Positions 57,901-64,000 of a DNA stretch of 64,000 bases are shown piece by piece. The notes under the pieces are model-generated. The model was not told the DNA's origin. It searched no databases and saw nothing but the letters and a program-made list of their open reading frames with translations. How positions within the stretch are numbered: position 1 is the stretch's first letter; each line of letters starts with the position of its first letter. Made by a program: the position numbers and the translations under genes. Origin of the DNA: Verrucomicrobiaceae bacterium (GTDB taxonomy: Bacteria; Verrucomicrobiota; Verrucomicrobiia; Verrucomicrobiales; Verrucomicrobiaceae); NCBI GenBank assembly GCA_027489965.1, contig JAIXZA010000050.1, forward strand, positions 1 through 64,000, in the 5' to 3' direction.

Positions 57901-60474
57901 GACGATAATGCAGGGGAAGATGGACTTGATAACTCCAAGCCTGAAGCCAATGGTATCCGATCAGCCGACTTCACCTTAATTTCAGGGACAGCACCCGCAG
58001 GCACTTCTGAATTAGGCTTCATGGGCACCAGTGACGATACCGCTGATAGCGATGCGAATCTGACTATCGACTTTGGTTTTATCAACCGCATAGGTCTTGG
58101 GAATCTTGTATTCATTGATCTCAATGCTGACGGCAAATATACCGCTGGCGTCGATTCGACCGTTGATGGCGTTACAGTTGAAGCCGTACGCATGAGTGGC
58201 AACAGCGAGGTGGCCGTCGTGGACACCACCGTCACTGCGAATGGTGGCATCTATCGTCTGAATGTGCCTCCTGGAACTTACAAAGGCCGCGTTCCAGCCT
58301 CCATGTTTGCTCCTGGCGGTAAGTTAGCTAACCTCAAAGCCTCCACCATCACCGGCACAGGCTTTGACGACAATCTGAACCAAGATGGTATCACCAGTGC
58401 TAGCCCCGTCACCACCGGCATCTCGACCTCGACCTATAATTTCGCACTCGGAGCCCAGTCCACAGATGCAAACGGACAGGAAGCTGGCATCGACAAAACC
58501 AGTGACAACGATGAAGACTCCAATGTGAATCTTACAGGCGACTTCGGCTTCGTGCCAAATGGCCCTGCAGTGGGTAACTTTGTCTTCCGTGACAACAACG
58601 GCGACTCCAAATACACCTCTAGCACAGATGTAGCCATTCCTGGCGTTACCTTGAAGCTATTCGCTGCTGGGGTGAACCCGCAAACAGGCTCGCCAGTAGC
58701 ATCCACCAACAGTGCGGCAGATGGTAGCTATCTGCTTTTTGCCCCGAGCGCAGGCAGCTACTTCATCCATGTAAACTATAGCAATTTCCTAGTGTCACAG
58801 TCTGGTGCGCTTGTCGGAATGAAAGCCAGTTCGATTGCAGGATCACCCACCGCATCGACTGACGACAACTTCGATCAAAACGCCATCAGTGTTAGTTCCC
58901 CATCGGTCAATGGCATCAGCACTGGCGTCTTTACCCTCGGAATCAATACAATGCCCCTCGACAGCACTGGCACCACTGGTGAGTCAGGCTATATGAAGAC
59001 TCTCGACAACTTCGCTGACTCTTGGGGTAACATGACGATTGACCTTGGTTTTGAATTAGCTCCTCAAGGCTTTGCTTTGGCTGAAAGAGATCGTAATGGA
59101 GCTATCACGACCGTTCCAACAACCGTGGACGTGGCCTCAGTGACGACTCCTCAGGCAACGACTACACCTGCTACATTCGCTAGATGGCAGTTGGATCATC
59201 CTGGCACAGCAGAATCAGATACAGACTATGATTCTGCTTCTAACCTCTTGGAGTACGCCATGGGCAGTGATGTTAGCAGCGGTGCTTCTCAGCCTATCTT
59301 CAAGCTGACTTCAGATGCGGCAACGGGTCGGGTTGATATGGTGATCACTCGCCCTACAGGTGGTCGTGCAGACATCCGTTACATTTTGAGTGCCAAGGCT
59401 GATGCCCGCAACACTCCTTGGGCGCGTCTTAGCCTGGCACCTGAGATCACTCAGAACAATGATGGCACTGAAAACGTTCGTTATGCCAACATTGCCAGCG
59501 CTACTGTTTTTGCTGGATCGAATCTCGGTCTAGTTCGTCTAGAAACACAGCTTGATGCCAATCTCGATGGAACTCCAGAGGCTACGTCCTACAGCACCAC
59601 TCAGGTCTGGATACGCCGCAGAATTTCAGAGCGCATGACCTTCTCGATGCCTCTCCTTAAAGCTGATTTATTCCGTGGACGTATCACCAGCACATTAGGC
59701 AATAGACTTCGTTCGGGAAGCCAGGTCTGGACGACGTTGTTAACTGCCGATCGTCTGTTCTACATCGAAGTCACCTCTGGAGCCTATGAAGGTCACCGCT
59801 TTGACCTTGATGCGTCTGCTACGACATCGACAGATCTTGTTATTGGAGGTAGTCTGCCTGCTGGACTGATCGGTGCCACCTTTGCTCTACGCAGCCATTG
59901 GACCGTGGATGAACTCTTCCCTACCACTCTCTTTAATGCTGGCCCTAGCGCAGATGAAGCTGACCGTCTTCTCTTCTTTGATGGCAAGACGAATGCCTTC
60001 CGCAGCTCTTGGCTGGCTAACGACGGTTGGACTGGCTCGGTAGTCGGTACGAGCATCTTGGCGCCAGGTGAAGGTCTTATTGTTCATGCACGGACAAGCG
60101 CAGTGACGCTCACCCTGACGGGCGGCCTGCGTAGCAATCAGTTCCACCTGCCATTGAAAGCTGGTGCTCAATTGGTTGGCAGCGGCTTCCCAATGGATCA
60201 TAGCCCGGTCAGTCTCGGTCTCACCACGGCCAATGGCTTCACCTCCGGCATTCGTGCTTCATCCGCTGATCGACTCCGCCTCTGGGAGGGTGACACGACT
60301 GAAGGCGCAGCAACCTACCGCAGCCTATTCCTCCAGCAGCGCAGCACAGGCTCGATCTGGATTCAGGAAAATGATGCAGGCCAGCTTGATCAATCTCGCG
60401 CTGTTCTTCTAGCGCCTAGCCAAGCACTATTCCTTCTTCCGAAGACTGCTCTGCCTGAATTCAGAGAGCCTTAG
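30928..60474 (+). CDS. Giant secreted multidomain protein (Ig-like, SdrD-B-like, PA14, LamG), putative adhesin
   Basis: This is one uninterrupted frame of 9,848 residues, roughly 1 MDa. A long N-terminal region leads to the hydrophobic core [13 protein letters not shown] with likely cleavage after VSA (residue 60); the start could be residue 1, 3 or 13 (30964), since none has a clear ribosome-binding site. In order follow a HAF-repeat-like region, three blocks of cysteine-containing Ig-like repeats (29, 9 and 8), 23 SdrD-B-like domains with DxNxDG-type loops placed between and after the blocks, nested PA14 and LamG domains, three unrecognised modules, a propeller-like segment and a verrucomicrobial C-terminal domain. 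There is no LPXTG, PEP-CTERM or autotransporter barrel. Function is inferred: an extended, calcium-stiffened, surface-attached or released fibre that binds glycans or other cells. Confidence 0.93.
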   Translation: MNMARIVLSIKIMTSTFGNLADVRTPISGLRSVSRCLNCAAAQLMLIALWLGVLIADVSAQTTGTNYKVTRIGKDVLGGEAYAQSQCIMGMSPNGQYTTGMRFGSTTRAFIMTTSGTPVMTDIAKLASTHPYAVGADVNDEGDVLGFERWTSGSKINVVAWFYDRSANTVVRLLTPFDSSTSLIVTPVAITAGSGHAFGTVDPDGVNGSTALVGGFWNLTTLAWTGISGVREVLDASADGSVLLVVDTAGNGKIIKGSIGGGWATTVASFNVLSGGKVSPDGRYVASSERVAGVPAPFLYDTVTSTRTNLGLVSGVDTQGAKIGAVSDTARVLGTVNSSSGSHAVMWTLSASAYQRFSTILATDGHVAIDAAYSNWNIYNGGDGISADGLTIGLYGNNPAVLEDSLLIKQQCPTITVNPTSLSNGVVGSPYTQTVSASGGVAAYTYALTNGTLPAGLVFNSSTGAITGIPTVSNGSGTSLTFRATDANGCYGTRLLALKICPVIAVNPTTLSNGTVGSVYSQTISATGGASPYAFSVSSGALPAWATLNPTSGVLAGTPNATTTANFTITVTDANGCLGSRVYSITPVCPVITVSPSLMAQGRVGVAYSQAMSASGGTAAYTWAITAGSLPAGLTLTASTGVIAGTPTATASPATSFTISATDSFGCVGSQVVSLQVCPVISLSPVTLIDGVVGTAYSQTASASGGAASYTFNISNGALPSWASLNPTTGVISGTPNSIATASFTVRALDANGCAATRAYTITPVCPAISISPTSLASGIVGSFYSAALSASGGVAPYGAWTITAGALPAGLALNASTGVVSGTPTAFASPATSFTVRVNDANGCQGSQSVSLQICPVITVNPSAAAAGVVGTSYSHAISAAGGAAPYTFAVSSGALPTGLTLNASTGVVSGTPTVEISSNVTIQATDANGCRGSRSLVFAMSCPPITMTPSSLPVGVVGVSYSQTLTATGGTPAYAWTVTSGTLPAGLTLNTATGLLSGTPSAGNGAGVSITVRATDSLACFGVQTYTLKICPVITLSPTTLSNGIVGTVYSQTVTAGGGATPYAFSVSNGALPTWATLNPATGVISGTPTSVTAASFTVQATDANGCSGTRAFSITPVCPAISITPTAALQGTVGVAYSQSFAASGGTAPYNSWTLSAGSLPAGLSLNPATGLISGTPTASASPAASLTLRVTDSFGCQGTQVVTLQICPLITVSPTSLLNGVVGTAYSQTVSATGGSSPYAFTLASGSLPAWASLNATTGVISGTPNSTTTASFTIRATDSNGCSATQSYTVSPMCPSVTVNPSTLSNGVVGQAYSQTVSGAGGTAPYSFAVSVGSLPAGLVLNASSGLISGTPASSVAASFTIRATDTFGCQGSRAIIVTPVCPTITVSPATLAMGSVGSAYSQTLSATGGTSPYSFALTTGTLPAGLSLNASTGGITGTPTAGNGAGVTLTFTVTDNFGCQGTRTATLQICPVVSVSPSSLANGVVGTAYSAAITASGGATPYLFTVTSGVLPSWAVLNSSTGVITGTPNSVTTASFTISATDANGCFGSRAYAVTPVCPIVTLSPATLDNGIVGSAYSQTVSGVGGSSPYVYAISAGSLPAGLNLNTSTGIISGTPSSAAAANFTIRVTDNFGCQGTQAYTVTPVCPAITVNPTTLPDGTVGSLYSQTISAAGGTAAYSFALSSGTLPAGLTLNSSSGLLSGTPTASTGTAVSLTFRATDAFGCQGTRTVTLKICPVITLTPSSLPAGTVGSAYSQSVSASGGVAPYGYAVTLGTLPAGLSLNPTTGAITGTPTAEISANVTITATDANACTGSRSYTLAMSCPPITIAPNTLPVGALGVAYSQLITATGGTAPYAWNVSAGTLPAGLVLSSSGLLSGTPTASNGAGVSVTVRAVDNFNCVTTKSYLIQICPVISISPVTLGTATVGTAYSQTITASNGATPYLYSLASGSLPSGLSLNGTTGLISGTPTSTTSASFTINAADANGCAATRVYSLAPVCPVITISPASLPSATIGVAYSQVISASGGTAGYTYSITSGTLPAGLTFNSATSVLSGTPTASNGAGVSVTFRAVDAYGCVGTTPLTVKVCPVITVSPSTLSNGIVGTAYSQTVSATGGASPYVFTVANGALPAWATLDSATGVVSGTPNSATTSTFGIRATDANGCFGMQSYTITPVCPSIAISPISLTVPTVGNAYSQTFSGTGGTSPYTFNVISGLLPMGLALNAATGILSGTATSTANASFTIRATDANGCIGVRSYSVTPVCPTITLNPSSLPNGTVGVSYSQTLSTTGGIAPFTYAVSAGALPVGLSLNPTSGTLSGTPTSTATATLTIRVTDTNGCQGTRAYVITPVCPTITLNPSAIAAGLSGSSYQQTLGASGGTAPYTFSVISGVLPSGLALNSVTGDLAGTPTSANGGGASLTMAATDANGCVGTRVYNLKICPVITLAPASLPDAVVGTNYSQAVSAGNGGAPYVYSVASGSLLSGLTLDPISGVISGTPSAATSAGFTVRVTDVNGCQATRSYTISASCSVIALNPVTLPTATVGSLFSTTFSPSVGSAPFTFSITTGTLPSGLILDSSSGILSGTPINTTTSSFTVRVVDQYGCSGTRAYSITPVCPAMTITPGVFSSAFVGVAYTQALAVGGGTAPYTWTQTSGVLPAGLIFDTVTATLSGTPTTTNGTGVSLSFRVTDVYGCQATLTSVFVVCPVITLTPTTLPDASVGVAYSRTISASGGVSPYIYSVSSGSLPVGLSMSSAGVITGTATNSEPGTFVVTATDVNGCIGTRTYSITTGCAVITLSPTTLPDLTVGSAYTQTLSATPQSGLIGQYYSGTNFSSLVLTRADASIDFDWGTGSPSASVPVNGFSVRWTGTLLPTSTGNHTFQATTDDGFRLWVNNNLVIDRWNDQAATNHTAVVALTAGVAATVRVEYYENAGSAVARLQWSGPGFTLQPVTGWQTYRYTVATGALPAGLSLNATTGQISGTPTVPGSFTFTVRASDGGPCFGTRSYTVNSVCPALAITTTSLPDAFTGNSYARILNATGGNPPLTWSLSSGTLPAGLSLSSAGEITGTPTVATTANITVRVTDLGGCFATQALTLQARNMGIGNQVWVDTNNDGLRGSTEAGVPNLRVELWSPGSDGQRNNGGGDDVKITEQDTDSNGLYAFSNLLAGVYYVRLPSPPTYYPSISTTAVTTDNGVNNDNNGVQSGGIGSPVVSPLITLSVGGEPAAGVDGDDSDRDSTIDFAFANLDLCYTNTLVDNASFEFQQLSNSTGTASALLNYNGSGTSLGLGINGFQWLGGTNGTSGLGEPIQRVQVLAGNAGSRVSWVESVKARHGKRYMLFQGANSCVSLRAAGGGEWSSVLQAGREYQVSIWAANASSAAASIVLDLGANTQIYQVISGSTPGLYQYYTVSQGEMTGTAPGEQQCCGFSGSGGSFSSFGSADYNNWSEASTNTAQPMWRQFTWRFRIANSATPTQIDTATMIFSGGSNTGPIAMDHLTLCQVSASSTLTLGNQIWNDTNNNGLRDGTELGIGGASVQLYSSINNISGDADDILISSTTSSSGGAYNFTGLNAGKYVVKVTPTTGQPATSGIPVIVDNGVNNDNNGSQPGGPGTPLFSPVIDLATGSEPITDGDTNPDTELSIDFGLWSGISIGNLVWSDVNSDGVFQSGTESGISGVALELLDSSNNVLRTTTTNSSGIYNFVTYQPGQYRIRIPTPPSSLPLITAVNDPADNGEDNDSNAIQSGGVGTAVTSPLITLTAGAEPGIVGTTNNENTIDFGFRVCPTISVSPTALTTATQYSPFSVNLSATGGTGPYTWSVTSGTLPAGLTLTTAGSLSGTPTAAALPGYYTFTLRALDGPTGCSASRTYTLTLLCPLITVSPASLTGGVQYSSYSQSLTASGGTSPYSWSVSPALPSGAVSWWIAENGPADVLSNNFSVSYNGLAYQTGAVGRAFNFDGVDDLAEAADSSSLQPAQLTLEAWVNPATSGLPSNATVITKTSSSVGTDGYGLGYLGSTTSFGFWVNDRTNNRITTTLTAGVWSHIAATYDGSNMRLYVNGVQVAVKVYATPIAHSADVLRIGNNGGGSTAWKGGIDEVALYNRALSVAEVLSRYNSTITGNNGMPIGLTVNATTGAMSGTPTSVPAIYSFIARANDASGCAGVRSYSLVIGCPVISITPTTLPNATQYASYASQALIGNGGTSPYTWSLFSGALPTGMTLSSAGVLSGTPGANPGAYNFTVQARDVNNCTTTRSYTLTVVCPPVTLSNTSFASAQQFSAYTAQTVTSSGGNSPYSYSITSGALPTGMNLTASGLVSGTPTAIPGTYSFTIQATDAQNCSGTRAYSILVTCPLITVDPSLITSSTQYASYSQTLSATGGNGSYVWNVSSGALPNGLTLSAAGIISGTATAAPGNYSFTARAVDTQTCAGLRAYTLTVLCPAVAVSPTSIASGTATQAYSQTLTATGGTSAYTWSVQSGALPTGITLSSAGVISGTTNQIGGFNFVALATDSNGCTGTRSYTLSISCPTITIAPASLPDATTSSAYSQSVTATGGVGAISWSLASGALPTGLTLSNAGLISGTPSGAPGIYSFIVRSADSNNCEATKSYVINLLCPVVSITTASVSNGTTGIAYSVSLAAAGGTAPHSWGLSSGTLPLGLSLSPGGIISGVPTAAGSSTFTVSVNDSYNCSASKSFTLTTACPVLTLSPTILGGGNRGVAYNQSLITSGGTAPYSYTISSGSLPAGLSMNGSGVISGVPTGSGSSTFTVKSDDANGCSVSATRSINVTGLSLGDLVWNDLNQDGAFDAGESGVSGVSLQLFSTTNTVIGDGDDVSVGTTATNGSGIYGFANLAPGRYFIRIATPPAGLPFSSGIIVTTDNGVNNDNNGIQSGGSGTAVTSPVITLAVGREPGDFTGGGDSDASVDFGFRSVPTVSPLLEYDMNITSGGLPAPPSYQNPCIVSSAKIQVEEDLNGLTDVSEPAYSGPIKGGARSRRVRDWDDTFDAAYSTARSNLTQNRDSLWVRFDMDPTATGTVGKLLMDVQRVNSTSPVNGRAYLTWNDGSGFRTARTDAFVIAAQPTWYSLNLNWTTFLGGATALPTASQLAGKSFLLEIYLWGGDSTGYIDFDNIVLEGSATCAPPTLSVGDFVWSDLNCNGLKNSREPGLPGVTVELWRAGADNTANTIDDALHATMVTDANGYYLFSGLAAGKYFVKIPMPSTDWPTAAPAVNLDNGVDNDSNGLQPGGSGTAVNSPVITLALSTEPGSTGTTNRDMSIDFGFCASMSIGNLVFSDVNNNGLVDSGEGGVLGAQVELFQSTDTTVNNSDDVKIGSTFTTDATGSYNFTALTIGRYYIKLTPPISHPRRSSTSSSSDNGVDNDNNGISQSATSAPIYSMMVTLSALTEPGNLLAPFGSNAETTIDFGLRPVFVSIGNVVFKDGNNNNRFDTGEGVGNVRVELLNEAGVFVRNLSTSNVASTRGQYNFTNVIPGNYFVRIPPSEFGSGMALANTLSIQPSSPVDDDQDDDQITGDSGVDNATPASSGISSPLLAVFEDTQPTLATGESGFGATLDDSDDNNGNMTVDFGFRSTGPTETGCYHFVFGDNNQDGTLLSKATEWVPAQAYDFNYAGNIATIDNFDLVYDAPTKRLILDSSFTQVSGRKVDAIWMLVSTGSNPANAEHAVIYMDGFNRNAPQLTIYRYDPAQGQLSWQSASNIMVSTVVGGANSADVLQDKVTETGTSVRFQFVIDVNRVNTATNWTAMGVNAATWEGLLMAGSSGVVLRTVDLNSAPTYDSSGRLTAFNYTPSSTTQGTFETDPAGVFTIATEPCSISPWVNLGNLVWSDTNWNGLKDSSELGVSGATVQLFDPGADAAVGGTGLNADFQVGSSLVTNSTGAYNFTNLVPGKYYVRVTPPATFPSNGGSVVTVDNNVDNDNNGSQPGGPGTNLFSPVIDLAVGSEPTSAVDGDGTSGNATVDFGLWSGFTIGDLVWSDLNNNGLKDTTESGVSGVTVELMNPGADGFVGGTGLNADTVLLTTSTNSSGAYSFRSYTQGLHYVRITPTAALSLASSVVVSSDNGSNNDNNGTQPGGAGSDISSMIIMLTPGGEPGNTGTTNSETTIDFGLRGCPAITISPTSLPVVTLGSPYSQTLTGSGGNSPYTWSLISGTLPTGLSLSSGGVLSGSTTAAIGNYNLTVQLTDLSGCKVTRAYTLTLVCPALSMSPSILSSGTQGSAYSQTLAAGGGTAPYTWTVALGALPSGMTLSTSGLFSGTPTLPGSYTFTIRATDARSCFVDTSYTMAVSCPTVSVTPSSLSDATLAALYTPVAFSASGGSAPYTWSLTGTLPTGMSLSSTGALSGTPSGAPGVYTITAIVTDANLCTGSRTLNLQVNCGAFSISPSSLPASIQNAAYTAQTISASGGTAPYTWAVTVGGLPAGMSLSPAGVLSGTPTAAPGTYNFTARATDGFACQSSRAYAFVVNCPPVAVTTASLNGAVQFVSFSQTLAANSGTSPYSWSITSGALPSGMNFSSGGVLSGTPTQIGNFPLTFRAVDSNGCAATRALTLTVACPVITLTPTTLIGAQNNTAYNQQLSANGGTGPYVYTRISGAIPTGMTFTSQGLLFGSPISGPGNYTFAVQATDASGTCAGSQSYTLTVTCPTITLSPSTLANGTVGTTYTSSLSTAGGTAPYAYSVISGALPAGLTISGSGLISGTPTAAATASFTIQTKDAFNCTGTRAYTLTIVCPSITITPSTLNDAYYNLAYSQAMTATGGTGPYAWSIVAGTPPSGITLSPAGVLSGTSIAFGSASFSVRVTDFYGCQSTLNTTLTVKGLAIGDLVWDDVDYNGIHDAGEAGVKDVTVQLWDPGADNAIGGTGPDADVQVGADKTTSAFGTFAFQNLLPGYYYLRVFPPTNLPLPGGSPVDADNGVDNDNNSAQQPDGPGTVIYGPVVELSTGSETIDEDGDHDTDFTVDFGLYRGLTIGNPGSPNFVWEDTNDNGIKNSGEPGIDGVSVQLWFAGLDQRIGGSDDALRQTTTTSAGGKYSFVTLPPGKYYLRIPTTPQAQPLSSSSSVLLDNGVNDDDNGHQVAAGSIYSNLITLTSGQEVSDGGYNENTIDFGLIPVTPTVYLSATQDDSIQTYNAASGKYTGALRHPFGTSHNQGDGNPFDVPYGMELGPDGNWYVAHFGDSNLYRLSPTGVQTAGVLNTSSASLSQIQVFAIGPDGNFYVVDHNGGRIVRFAGPLSNTPGVPMGTSPFTFLTQSGIQDVAFGPDGNLYLVVQSGTTREIRRYNATNGVLMNVIATDSQIVSMVAGGQPVSLVSGIDIHGSTLYGVNRSDGEIFRINLINPAAPGAPQIVATIASAGKGDVDTRDIEYNPKDDLLYLTGYNWGKPVVAGTYSSGAILRVSLTGAVDIFEAPIPTPPGPNNEIWAGPRDISIGKPFSVVAETVAVGSIVWNDTNANGIHDAGENGIPNVRVELWRDMDGNSSNGAESRIGWTFTNSRGMYYFSGEDPGVYQLKVSSHNFTDGQPLAGSGYSSPVTVSTDNQIDGDDNGIQTGGNRTETVSPLITLNPGSEPQGNGATGVELGVGGELDNYIVDANGDMTVDFGFVEPGIMALGNLVFNDANGNRRFDNGEGLDGVAVQLYYWGQTPGASQAVATTVTANGGKYLFNNLWQGQYFVHLPAAQFQSTGDLRGLFSLQDVQAGDDDVGEDSIDTLTPFTSGLSTGRIIMTADSAPTNSTGETGVNASSDDSNDNNTDLTVDFGLFRPVAIGNLVFFDGNANGHADSGEGINGVTIQLYTHDQIPGTDTPIATTTSINGGKYLFSFLRPGNYRLHIPSSMFQDGAVLFRRVSIDEGLSGDDDSGEDGLNDTIPSQQGVSTNIVTIFPGASPTDQTGESGVDSTTDNDNDASVDLTVDFGFQSPVGIGNLVFIDANQNGRADAGEGVDDVTVEIYNADQTPGSVTPLFTQSTQNGGKYAFNFLSSGSYVVFIPASQFSVGQPLSGVVSLTGSQNSTADDDVGEDGIDDAAPGINGIRSRNISLNVDSAPVDAGTERGLYKTDDSFDDDNFDLTIDFGFAPSNPNLVGVGNLVYADANGNGTYDLGEGVNGVTVQLFSSLADPQTAQPMRTTITSNEGVYLFSGLDAGDYIIHIPASQFGAGKPLSGWSSMVGQGSDNQIDDNTDENGGGLGLPSVVGVTSTVIALLPDSEPQNVSGESGRDAFIDDANDDNTDLTVDFGFFKPVAVGNLVFLDANYNGRAESSEGLAEVEVQLFEAGDSTVFDQPLFTTTTDSSGRYLFENLAAGSYFIHVPPYMFAFGSPLYLRASVADVQSGDDNLGEDGIDEGRPNAYGVSTGVFTLTPTSSPIGSAEAGLSGTSDDASDAAIDLTIDLGFVPRVQIGNLVFRDANSDGVFDPNIETGIDGVTVELWSGQANASAPLATTTTFNGGLYSFGIAPGSYHIRIPASAFGSGGAAENLVDTAPSANTSGFSADDDAGQDGYLTGSSVTSNGVRTANFTVLPGLTPDATNGETGFLSYDDDTFEYDSDLTVDIGLAPKPIGVGNLVFNDSNGDKRFTSGTDFGISGVLIELYSAGSVPGSTTPLAQTYSKEGGLYELRAPGAGDYFMFIPASQFSSGNALFGGSVVTGFGDDLVPQDDNLDEDTLNAPSPASAGVYSIPFTLAYGTEPTGTVESGSGGNLDDGRDADYDYTIDFGFTGVAAPLNLGVGNLVFFDTNNNGRYDSGEGKSGVWVILYRGSSNVGPFTPFRSAITDSAGRYLFSSLPADTYRVHIAADNFKSNITLPGSTTQGNGPLYGMISVTGNQNAATSADDNLGEDGEDISNPSLWGISSPFFSVQAGTAPIGTAEAGFEGGTDNANDSNVNLTIDFGFKNAPVPATLKVGNLVFHDLNNNGIADVGEGIGGVLVQIFSAGANPVTATPVASMTTVMTGSLMGQYLFENLAPGNYFIFIPASNFASANSPLYRKLSLYGAQANTADDNAGEDGLDNSKPEANGIRSADFTLISGTAPAGTSELGFMGTSDDTADSDANLTIDFGFINRIGLGNLVFIDLNADGKYTAGVDSTVDGVTVEAVRMSGNSEVAVVDTTVTANGGIYRLNVPPGTYKGRVPASMFAPGGKLANLKASTITGTGFDDNLNQDGITSASPVTTGISTSTYNFALGAQSTDANGQEAGIDKTSDNDEDSNVNLTGDFGFVPNGPAVGNFVFRDNNGDSKYTSSTDVAIPGVTLKLFAAGVNPQTGSPVASTNSAADGSYLLFAPSAGSYFIHVNYSNFLVSQSGALVGMKASSIAGSPTASTDDNFDQNAISVSSPSVNGISTGVFTLGINTMPLDSTGTTGESGYMKTLDNFADSWGNMTIDLGFELAPQGFALAERDRNGAITTVPTTVDVASVTTPQATTTPATFARWQLDHPGTAESDTDYDSASNLLEYAMGSDVSSGASQPIFKLTSDAATGRVDMVITRPTGGRADIRYILSAKADARNTPWARLSLAPEITQNNDGTENVRYANIASATVFAGSNLGLVRLETQLDANLDGTPEATSYSTTQVWIRRRISERMTFSMPLLKADLFRGRITSTLGNRLRSGSQVWTTLLTADRLFYIEVTSGAYEGHRFDLDASATTSTDLVIGGSLPAGLIGATFALRSHWTVDELFPTTLFNAGPSADEADRLLFFDGKTNAFRSSWLANDGWTGSVVGTSILAPGEGLIVHARTSAVTLTLTGGLRSNQFHLPLKAGAQLVGSGFPMDHSPVSLGLTTANGFTSGIRASSADRLRLWEGDTTEGAATYRSLFLQQRSTGSIWIQENDAGQLDQSRAVLLAPSQALFLLPKTALPEFREP
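31108..32160 (+). other. Giant protein: N-terminal HAF-repeat/propeller-like region
   Basis: This covers residues 61-411. Segments such as [32 protein letters not shown] and [10 protein letters not shown] recur with the spacing of 'probable extracellular HAF repeats' (short beta units with ..G.S.DG..V.G..). A beta-propeller or solenoid is likely. Assignment is by eye and approximate. Confidence 0.5.
32161..40248 (+). repeat. Giant protein: Ig-like (He_PIG-type) repeat block 1, 29 repeats
   Basis: These are tandem repeats of 87-90 residues. The pattern is CP.I...P..L..G.VG..YSQ..SA.GG..PY.....SG.LPAGL.LN..TG..SGTP.......F...ATD..GC.G.R. Every repeat starts with cysteine and has a second cysteine near residue 75. 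Variants with LPAWA or LPSWA replace LPAGL in repeats 2, 4, 8, 10, 13 and 20. DNA identity between neighbours is only partial, so these are old, diverged duplications. Repeat 28 is interrupted by a PA14 domain. Confidence 0.9.
39409..39819 (+). other. Giant protein: PA14 domain nested in Ig repeat 28
   Basis: The segment [15 protein letters not shown], then [36 protein letters not shown], and [20 protein letters not shown], is a textbook PA14 domain of about 137 residues (Ca-dependent carbohydrate-binding beta-barrel; the DDG of TDDGF is the metal-site motif). It begins after TLSAT of the repeat, and the Ig repeat resumes at [14 protein letters not shown]. Confidence 0.9.
40249..40689 (+). 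other. Giant protein: SdrD-B-like domain 1
   Basis: The domain starts [17 protein letters not shown], has the inner motif [10 protein letters not shown] and ends STIDFAFAN. Acidic loops of the DxNxDG kind suggest calcium binding, as in staphylococcal SdrD B repeats. It is the first of 23. Confidence 0.85.
40690..41463 (+). other. Giant protein: unrecognised module 1 (possible carbohydrate-binding beta-sandwich)
   Basis: About 258 residues begin [15 protein letters not shown] and contain [14 protein letters not shown] and a C-terminal [13 protein letters not shown]. The opening 'nasFE' and closing 'iDhltl' elements are typical of CenC/galactose-binding-like beta-sandwich domains, so a glycan-binding role is possible. 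Several cysteines (CVSLRA, QCCGF) are present. Confidence 0.5.
41464..42294 (+). other. Giant protein: SdrD-B-like domains 2 and 3
   Basis: Two units begin [18 protein letters not shown] and [16 protein letters not shown]. Each has a [19 protein letters not shown] loop, a SPxI(D/T)L.xGxEP element and a final (I/T)DFG. Each is about 135-140 residues. Confidence 0.85.
42295..45300 (+). repeat. Giant protein: Ig-like repeat block 2, 9 repeats
   Basis: This is the same repeat family as block 1, with both cysteines kept in all nine, but the second strand often reads TQY.SY or QQFSAY instead of G.VG.AYSQ and the loop before SGTP reads LSSAGV. This makes it a distinct subgroup, closer to block 3. 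The second repeat (42568-43455) contains an inserted LamG domain. Confidence 0.9.
42699..43302 (+). other. Giant protein: LamG/concanavalin A-like domain nested in an Ig repeat
   Basis: [62 protein letters not shown] and [14 protein letters not shown] are the standard order of a LamG-type jelly-roll of about 200 residues. It is entered from SVSPALPSG of the host repeat, which resumes at [12 protein letters not shown]. Confidence 0.9.
45301..45723 (+). other. Giant protein: SdrD-B-like domain 4
   Basis: The domain runs from [20 protein letters not shown] through [10 protein letters not shown] to SVDFGFRS. It follows the last repeat of Ig block 2 directly. Confidence 0.85.
45724..46356 (+). 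other. Giant protein: unrecognised module 2
   Basis: About 210 residues contain [51 protein letters not shown] and [15 protein letters not shown]. The closing 'yiDfDNIvl' element again suggests a carbohydrate-binding-like beta-sandwich. No family was recognised with confidence. Confidence 0.45.
46357..47697 (+). other. Giant protein: SdrD-B-like domains 5 to 7
   Basis: Units start [31 protein letters not shown] and [15 protein letters not shown]. Domains 5 and 6 have the DNGVDNDxNG loop. Domain 7 is the first of the longer subtype, with [20 protein letters not shown] and [12 protein letters not shown]. Confidence 0.85.
47698..48426 (+). other. Giant protein: unrecognised module 3
   Basis: About 243 residues contain [61 protein letters not shown] and [13 protein letters not shown]. 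Beta-rich, with one cysteine at each end. I cannot assign a family. Confidence 0.4.
48427..49302 (+). other. Giant protein: SdrD-B-like domains 8 and 9
   Basis: The units begin [17 protein letters not shown] and [17 protein letters not shown]. They share [20 protein letters not shown], suggesting a recent duplication, and they immediately precede Ig block 3. Confidence 0.85.
49303..51411 (+). repeat. Giant protein: Ig-like repeat block 3, 8 repeats
   Basis: Eight tandem repeats of 86-90 residues each keep the two cysteines. The fourth begins CG instead of CP. The loop reads LS..G.LSGTP as in block 2. The last repeat ends YGC and runs straight into the next SdrD-B domain. Confidence 0.9.
51412..52281 (+). 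other. Giant protein: SdrD-B-like domains 10 and 11
   Basis: These begin [18 protein letters not shown] and [20 protein letters not shown]. The second has a short insertion (GSPN) between its first two strands. Loops [10 protein letters not shown] and [10 protein letters not shown] are present. Confidence 0.85.
52282..53259 (+). other. Giant protein: beta-propeller-like (NHL/SMP-30-like) segment
   Basis: About 325 residues carry repeated GPDGN(W/F/L)Y motifs: [47 protein letters not shown], plus [16 protein letters not shown] and [16 protein letters not shown]. Five or six blades are likely. It sits between SdrD-B domains 11 and 12. Confidence 0.75.
53260..59055 (+). repeat. Giant protein: tandem array of 12 long-type SdrD-B-like domains (12-23)
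   Basis: Units average about 161 residues and follow the pattern VGNLVF.DAN.NG..D.GEG..GV.VQLF, T...NGG.YLF..L..G.YF.HIPAS.F, DD..GEDGID..PS..GV.S, GE.G....[12 protein letters not shown]. The first (12) is intermediate with the short type. Many aspartates per unit imply repeated Ca-binding loops and a stiff stalk. Loops in the last units (for example DNNGDSKY) depart most from the consensus. Confidence 0.88.
59056..60474 (+). other. Giant protein: C-terminal verrucomicrobial module (TIGR02597-like)
   Basis: It covers residues 9,377-9,848. It opens with an EF-hand-like [18 protein letters not shown], a segment that precedes C-terminal domains in many verrucomicrobial and planctomycete secreted proteins. 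After a beta-rich linker comes [67 protein letters not shown], and [10 protein letters not shown]. These match my recollection of the TIGR02597 family, hence the hedge. A sorting or anchoring role is inferred from its terminal position. Confidence 0.6.
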
Positions 60475-60721
60475 TCTGCCATCGGGTCTGGCCGATCCGC
60501 TGACTTGCATTGGTTATTGATTCCATAAGGCTATATTAACTCCCTGCCAGTGTTCCCAGGATACAACTCAGCGAGACAAAAAAGCCCTATGAAACCAAGC
60601 TCTGGCAGCACTCAACGATCTGCGATTCCTGATTCCGCTAGGCCTGCTTTCAAGAGTCTAAATGGCGGATATTGCAAGAGGGCGATAGCGGCTCACGGAG
60701 TTTTGCCACAGCTCAAAAACA

Positions 60722-60752
60722 AAAAACCGTGAACTAGCAGTTCACGGTTTTT
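60722..60752. terminator. Bidirectional rho-independent terminator
   Basis: A perfect 14-bp stem (AAAAACCGTGAACT with AGTTCACGGTTTTT) closes on a 3-nt loop AGC, with A-tract and T-tract on the two sides, so it can work on both strands. It lies between the giant gene (stop 60474) and the convergent gene at 60774. The 247 bases before it hold nothing else that I can identify. Confidence 0.85.
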
Positions 60753-60773
60753 GGGGAGAAACTTGAATCTCAA

Positions 60774-61130
60774 TTACACAGCAGCCGCAGCAGTTGCCGA
60801 AGTGGTGGCAGTGCGGGCAGAAATGGATTCGTCAGCACGAGCGAGGCGATTGACGCTGGAAGCTTGATCTAATCCTTCAAGGCCACGGTAGGTTTTGTCT
60901 TTTTTCTGCACCAAGCCGCTGCTGGCCAGCTTCAGCAGCTTTTCATAGCAACGGAGACGTAACATTTCTTCACCACCACTCACAGCATTCTTTTTCTTTA
61001 ATCCTTCAAAAACTTTTGCGAACAGGGCTTTGAACTCAATGGTCTCTCCTCCAGCGAGGGCGATGACGAGTTCATCCGTAACATGATCGACTGAGCGGCG
61101 GAGGAATGTAGTGCGTTTTAGTGTGGACAT
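60774..61130 (-). CDS. Small hypothetical protein
   Basis: The 118-residue protein is basic at the N-terminus (MSTLKRTTFLRRSVDHVTDE), has a central helical segment (FKALFAKVFEGLKKKN, LRLRCYEKLLKLASSGLVQK) that reads like a winged-helix or other small helical domain, and ends in an Ala/Thr-rich tail (ISARTATTSATAAAAV). I do not recognise a family. It has its own terminator directly downstream, codon use like its neighbours, and no signal peptide, so it is probably a real cytosolic protein, possibly DNA-associated (inference from the basic N-terminus only). Confidence 0.65.
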   Translation of the reverse strand: MSTLKRTTFLRRSVDHVTDELVIALAGGETIEFKALFAKVFEGLKKKNAVSGGEEMLRLRCYEKLLKLASSGLVQKKDKTYRGLEGLDQASSVNRLARADESISARTATTSATAAAAV

Positions 61131-61558
61131 GGACGGCTATAGTAACCGCAAATTGCCATCTTGGCCTCTAATAATTCATGAAAATGACCGCTTTCCTGCA
61201 CTTCGCTGTAAATATCTATATGTAACCTCTTAAAATATGGGGATTCTCATGATTCAGCCTTAATTTTGGAGTGGTGGATAGAATATCAACGGATCTAAAA
61301 TAGTAATTTCGGTTCTTGTTGAGTTTTATTCGTAATTAATTTTGAATGACTGATGGGTTTGAGTAGTGAAATCCTTGTTGTCTATCGACCATGCGCCATT
61401 TGATGATACCCTAAATCAGCAGAGTCCTTATGAAGAGGGCAATGTGCCGCACTTTTTTTACCAGTCCGTGATATGGACCGAAATCGAAATAATGGCAAAA
61501 GCGGGGGGGTGATGCTGAATCGCTTGTGTTGTGAGGTGATTTATTCCAAGCATGGCTC
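61131..61558. other. A+T-rich intergenic region without a supported gene
   Basis: These 428 bp between the divergent genes at 60774 and 61559 are richer in A+T than their surroundings and hold no reading frame with protein-like composition, no tRNA and no strong hairpin that I can see. The region presumably contains the promoters for the hypothetical gene and for dprA. A run of seven G (GGGGGGG, about 61,503-61,509) is notable only as low complexity. Confidence 0.6.
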
Positions 61559-62659
61559 ATGACTCGAAAAGAAGCATGGATCGCTCTCAATCTGATTCCC
61601 CAAGTGGGGCCGGTGCGCGTGCGGAAGCTGCTACAATCATTAGGCACGCCAGAGTGCATTCTTTCAGCTAAGCCTTCAGAACTCATGCAGGCAGAAGGCA
61701 TCGGCAGAGCACAGGCCGACGCGATTGCTGGTTGGCAGTCTAGCGTCAATTTGGAAGCGGAGCTGAAAAAGATCCAAGAGCGCGGTCTGACGATTTTGAC
61801 ACAAGAAGATGAGCTGTATCCGCCGCTGTTAAAAGCTATCCATGATCCTCCGCTCGTCCTTTATGTTTGGGGTGAATTAACCAAGCGAGATCATCAGGCC
61901 GTAGGTGTCGTCGGTAGCCGACATGCCACAATGTATGGGCTGAATGCCACGAAGAAGATGAGTTTTCAGATCGCCTACTCAGGATTCACGGTGATCAGCG
62001 GTCTAGCGCGTGGAATCGATACGGCAGCTCATGAATCAGCCCTGGCGGCGAAAGGCCGCACGGTGGCCGTGCTCGGCTCTGGCATTGGTAAACTTTATCC
62101 GCCGGAAAACATGGCCCTTGCTGAAAGGATCGCCCAAAATGGTGCGGTCATCAGTGAGTACCCAGTGGATCGCATTGCGGACAAGCAGACCTTCCCCTAT
62201 CGAAATCGCATCGTTGCGGGTTGGTGCAGTGGGCTGCTGGTGGTGGAGGCACCACTACGCAGTGGCTCATTGATCACTGCGCAGCAGGCCACAGAGCAGG
62301 GGCGCACGGTGTATGCCGTGCCGGGGCCGATTGATAAACCCACCTCGGCAGGGTGTAACCGCTTGATTCAGCAGGGGGCAAAGCTGGTCATGGATGGAGG
62401 GGATGTGCTGGATGATCTTATGACCCTTTTCCCAACTGCACCTAAGGCCCCATCGATCGAGCAGCCTGCAACTGTCGTAAAGCTTTCTTTGGATGAAGAG
62501 ATCCTGTTCCGAGCCTTGGACGCTGAAGAGCGCCATATCGACGATCTGGCCCAGCTCTCAGGACTAACTCCGGCTACGATCAATGTGACCTTAATGCGTC
62601 TAGAAATGAAGCGCCTGATCCGTGCCCTGCCAGGCCGACGTTATGTTCGACTCGTGTGA
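61559..62659 (+). CDS. dprA: DNA-processing protein DprA
   Basis: The 366-residue protein has an N-terminal helix-hairpin-helix region (LIPQVGPVRVRKLLQSLG, MQAEGIGRAQADAI), then the Rossmann-like DNA-processing A domain: GSRHATMYG from about residue 119, SGLARGIDTAAHESAL, LYPPEN, FPYRNRIVAGW, EAPLRSGSLITAQQATEQGR and AVPGPIDKPTSAGCN. A C-terminal winged-helix (DprA_WH) ends RALPGRRYVRL. DprA loads RecA on incoming single-stranded DNA during natural transformation. Length and domain order are those of the full-length enzyme. The start codon is supported by the conserved N-terminal helices; no clear ribosome-binding site precedes it. Confidence 0.95.
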   Translation: MTRKEAWIALNLIPQVGPVRVRKLLQSLGTPECILSAKPSELMQAEGIGRAQADAIAGWQSSVNLEAELKKIQERGLTILTQEDELYPPLLKAIHDPPLVLYVWGELTKRDHQAVGVVGSRHATMYGLNATKKMSFQIAYSGFTVISGLARGIDTAAHESALAAKGRTVAVLGSGIGKLYPPENMALAERIAQNGAVISEYPVDRIADKQTFPYRNRIVAGWCSGLLVVEAPLRSGSLITAQQATEQGRTVYAVPGPIDKPTSAGCNRLIQQGAKLVMDGGDVLDDLMTLFPTAPKAPSIEQPATVVKLSLDEEILFRALDAEERHIDDLAQLSGLTPATINVTLMRLEMKRLIRALPGRRYVRLV

Positions 62660-62662
62660 GGT

Positions 62663-63415
62663 TTAAACGACGACTCGCAAGGCTGGTGAGTGATCTTGTA
62701 GAAGCCGTGAAGTCAGTCGTGGCAGGTTAGCCAAGGGCGGACTTCCTGAAAGATCGCGTGTTGCTGTTTGCCACTCTAGCCGAAGATACTCAGCGATCAG
62801 GTTGGTCAGGCTAAGCTGGAAAAAATGTCCCACGGCTGCCCAGACGCTGAGAAAGTGGCCAGGGGCGCGGCCCTCTTCCACCGCTGTGCGATAATGTTTT
62901 AATAGGCCCTGATACCTCGCGCCACGCGTCGCCTTTAAAAGAAGATGTCCGGCTTCCAAGCTCTGGGCGTTTTCTTGGTTGGAGAGGCTCGCTCCAAAGT
63001 TGGCGTCGGTGGAAATTAGGGACTCTAACTGCGTGGCCTCTGCCGCTTCCCAAGCTTTCATGAGCTGGGGAACCAGCAGGGTTTGCAGTGATTCCTGGGC
63101 AAACTTTTCCCAGGCGATCTGAAAGCGCACAACTTCTGTAGAAGTCGGGGGCTGAAAATGCAGACGCGTCATGCGCTGGCGGATGCTGGAAAAAAGCCAC
63201 TCCACCCAATCTAGCCCGCGCGCCCAGTCGCCCAGAGCCTGCTCGGCTGATTCATTAGCGTCCGCTAGTAGCGTGACAGCCCTAAGCTTATGGCCAGCAG
63301 GCAATGCCTCCGCCGCAGGTGCGCGGGGAACTTTGTCATCCATTCGTTGCAAGAGCCGAATCATCCGTGAAAGATGAAACGCGTCGCGCCGATCTGCGAA
63401 CGCAAATTTTCTCAT
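62663..63415 (-). CDS. Hypothetical helical protein
   Basis: I do not recognise this protein, of up to 250 residues. It is almost wholly alpha-helical by composition, with helix-like stretches LGDWARGLDWVEWLFSSIRQ, FAQESLQTLLVPQLMKAWEA and GHFFQLSLTNLIAEYLRLEW, and no signal peptide. The longest start (63415) shares two bases with the start codon of the divergent YkgJ-type gene; an internal ATG at 63364 (MIRLLQRMDDK) would leave about 50 bp for promoters and is at least as likely. It is convergent with dprA (3 bp between stops). A vague similarity in helix layout to UreF was noted and not trusted. Confidence 0.65.
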   Translation of the reverse strand: MRKFAFADRRDAFHLSRMIRLLQRMDDKVPRAPAAEALPAGHKLRAVTLLADANESAEQALGDWARGLDWVEWLFSSIRQRMTRLHFQPPTSTEVVRFQIAWEKFAQESLQTLLVPQLMKAWEAAEATQLESLISTDANFGASLSNQENAQSLEAGHLLLKATRGARYQGLLKHYRTAVEEGRAPGHFLSVWAAVGHFFQLSLTNLIAEYLRLEWQTATRDLSGSPPLANLPRLTSRLLQDHSPALRVVV

Positions 63416-63767
63416 GTCTGAAATCCCATCTCTTGACAGTTCAAAACCTTATTACCAATGCGTCCGCTGTGGGAACTGCTGCCGCTGGCCTGGTGATGTG
63501 AATGTGACACCGGAAGAGTTGACCACGATCGCTACTTTTCTAGGGCGTGATGAGGCGGAGTTCATCTCAAGCTGTACCCGCTTGAATGCCAATCGCACTG
63601 GTCTCTCAATCATCGATAAGCCCAATGGTGAGTGCTTGTTTTTAGAGGGCGTGAATACTTGCCAAATCCAGGCCGTGAAGCCCATTCAATGTGCTGGGTT
63701 CCCCAATGTCTGGAACTTTCCAGGCTGGCGGGAAAAGTGTGAAGCTGTGGAGGTGGCAGCCAGTTAA
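63414..63767 (+). CDS. YkgJ-family cysteine cluster (putative Fe-S or zinc) protein
   Basis: The 117-residue protein has the family's cysteine pattern: CVRCGNCCRWPGDV near the N-terminus, then ECLFL, CQIQAVKPIQCAGFP and a final KC. YkgJ-type proteins (formerly UPF0153, 'zinc or iron chelating') bind a metal centre through these cysteines; the function of this single-domain subgroup is unknown, although related proteins are linked to protein modification or oxidative metabolism. Its start codon overlaps that of the divergent gene by two bases if the latter uses its longest start. Confidence 0.9.
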   Translation: MSEIPSLDSSKPYYQCVRCGNCCRWPGDVNVTPEELTTIATFLGRDEAEFISSCTRLNANRTGLSIIDKPNGECLFLEGVNTCQIQAVKPIQCAGFPNVWNFPGWREKCEAVEVAAS

Positions 63768-63839
63768 TCAGAGTATTTCACATCAAAACAGGGATTTTGG
63801 CTGCGTGTAGCTGGGTTTAGGCGTTTGATGAGAGAGCTT

Positions 63840-64000
63840 ATGTCTGCGACTGTTCCTACCTCCTCCATCACCACTTCTGGTCGCGTCGTTCGTGCGGCAC
63901 TGATCATTTTTCCTTTTGGCACCATTATCCTTGGCATCGCCTCCTTTGGCTTTTGGTGGGTCAAACGTGTCCAGGTCGAAGAGCGCAGCTATTCTTATGC
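63840..64000 (+). CDS. N-terminal part of a membrane protein, 3' truncated by the window end
   Basis: Fifty-three codons are visible, starting MSATVPTSSI, followed by one membrane helix (LIIFPFGTIILGIASFGFWW) and a basic and polar segment (VKRVQVEER). A purine-rich GAGAG lies about seven bases before the ATG; another in-frame ATG at 63828 adds four residues. An N-in signal anchor with a large outside domain is likely, but the family cannot be named from this fragment. Confidence 0.65.
   Translation, partial: MSATVPTSSITTSGRVVRAALIIFPFGTIILGIASFGFWWVKRVQVEERSYSY

Noticed and set aside
60550..60732. A 60-codon plus-strand frame downstream of the giant gene
   Set aside because: Composition is not protein-like, there is no ribosome-binding site, and the frame runs into the terminator stem.
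61411..61749. A 112-codon minus-strand frame
   Set aside because: It overlaps the dprA start region in antisense and has no recognisable features; the rest is A+T-rich spacer.
62663..63415. Possible UreF urease accessory protein
   Set aside because: Only the helical layout and a weak E..S..G..LL-like stretch agree; no urease genes nearby and no firm motif.

Overview
The window looks like a chromosomal segment of a Verrucomicrobiota bacterium, probably of the Verrucomicrobium/Prosthecobacter group (inference from gene families, not from a marker gene). The evidence is a set of families concentrated in the Planctomycetes-Verrucomicrobia group: a Pirellula-type haem-binding domain, a DUF1549/DUF1553 cytochrome paired with a DUF1501 protein, a PVC-type 'membrane-bound dehydrogenase' next to a ThuA-like protein, and a giant surface protein whose C-terminus resembles the verrucomicrobial TIGR02597 family. 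Clear Shine-Dalgarno sites are scarce. No insertion sequence, integrase, phage gene or CRISPR array was seen.

Region 1 (1-15,152) is mixed metabolism and housekeeping: the C-terminus of a haem-domain protein, an MBL/beta-CASP hydrolase, a nitroreductase and a YhcH-type sugar protein, the DUF1549/1553 plus DUF1501 pair, a PduO-type cobalamin adenosyltransferase, a secreted unknown, dnaN with a lipoprotein behind it, and the divergent PVC dehydrogenase and ThuA genes. Region 2 (15,226-21,107) has tRNA-Val(GAC), a small lipoprotein, a FixI/CcoI-type copper ATPase, a zinc alcohol dehydrogenase and a DUF885 metallopeptidase.

Region 3 (21,148-30,845) is a tight minus-strand operon. A YtrA-type GntR regulator is followed by one ABC ATPase and four large membrane proteins, which are two diverged copies of the same two-gene unit. 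A perfect 9-bp inverted repeat just upstream is the likely autoregulatory operator.

Region 4 (30,928-60,474) is a single uninterrupted reading frame of 9,848 codons, 46% of the window. It encodes a secreted mosaic of about 46 cysteine-bearing Ig-like (He_PIG-type) repeats in three blocks, 23 SdrD-B-like domains with Ca-binding-type loops, a PA14 and a LamG domain each nested inside an Ig repeat, three unrecognised modules, a propeller-like segment and a verrucomicrobial C-terminal module. It is most simply a giant rod-like surface adhesin or appendage protein. It is divergent from the GntR/ABC operon across 127 bp that hold two perfect palindromes.

Region 5 (60,475-64,000) has a bidirectional terminator, a small conserved-looking hypothetical, dprA, an unknown gene divergent from a YkgJ-type cysteine-cluster protein with touching start codons, and the first 53 codons of a membrane protein.
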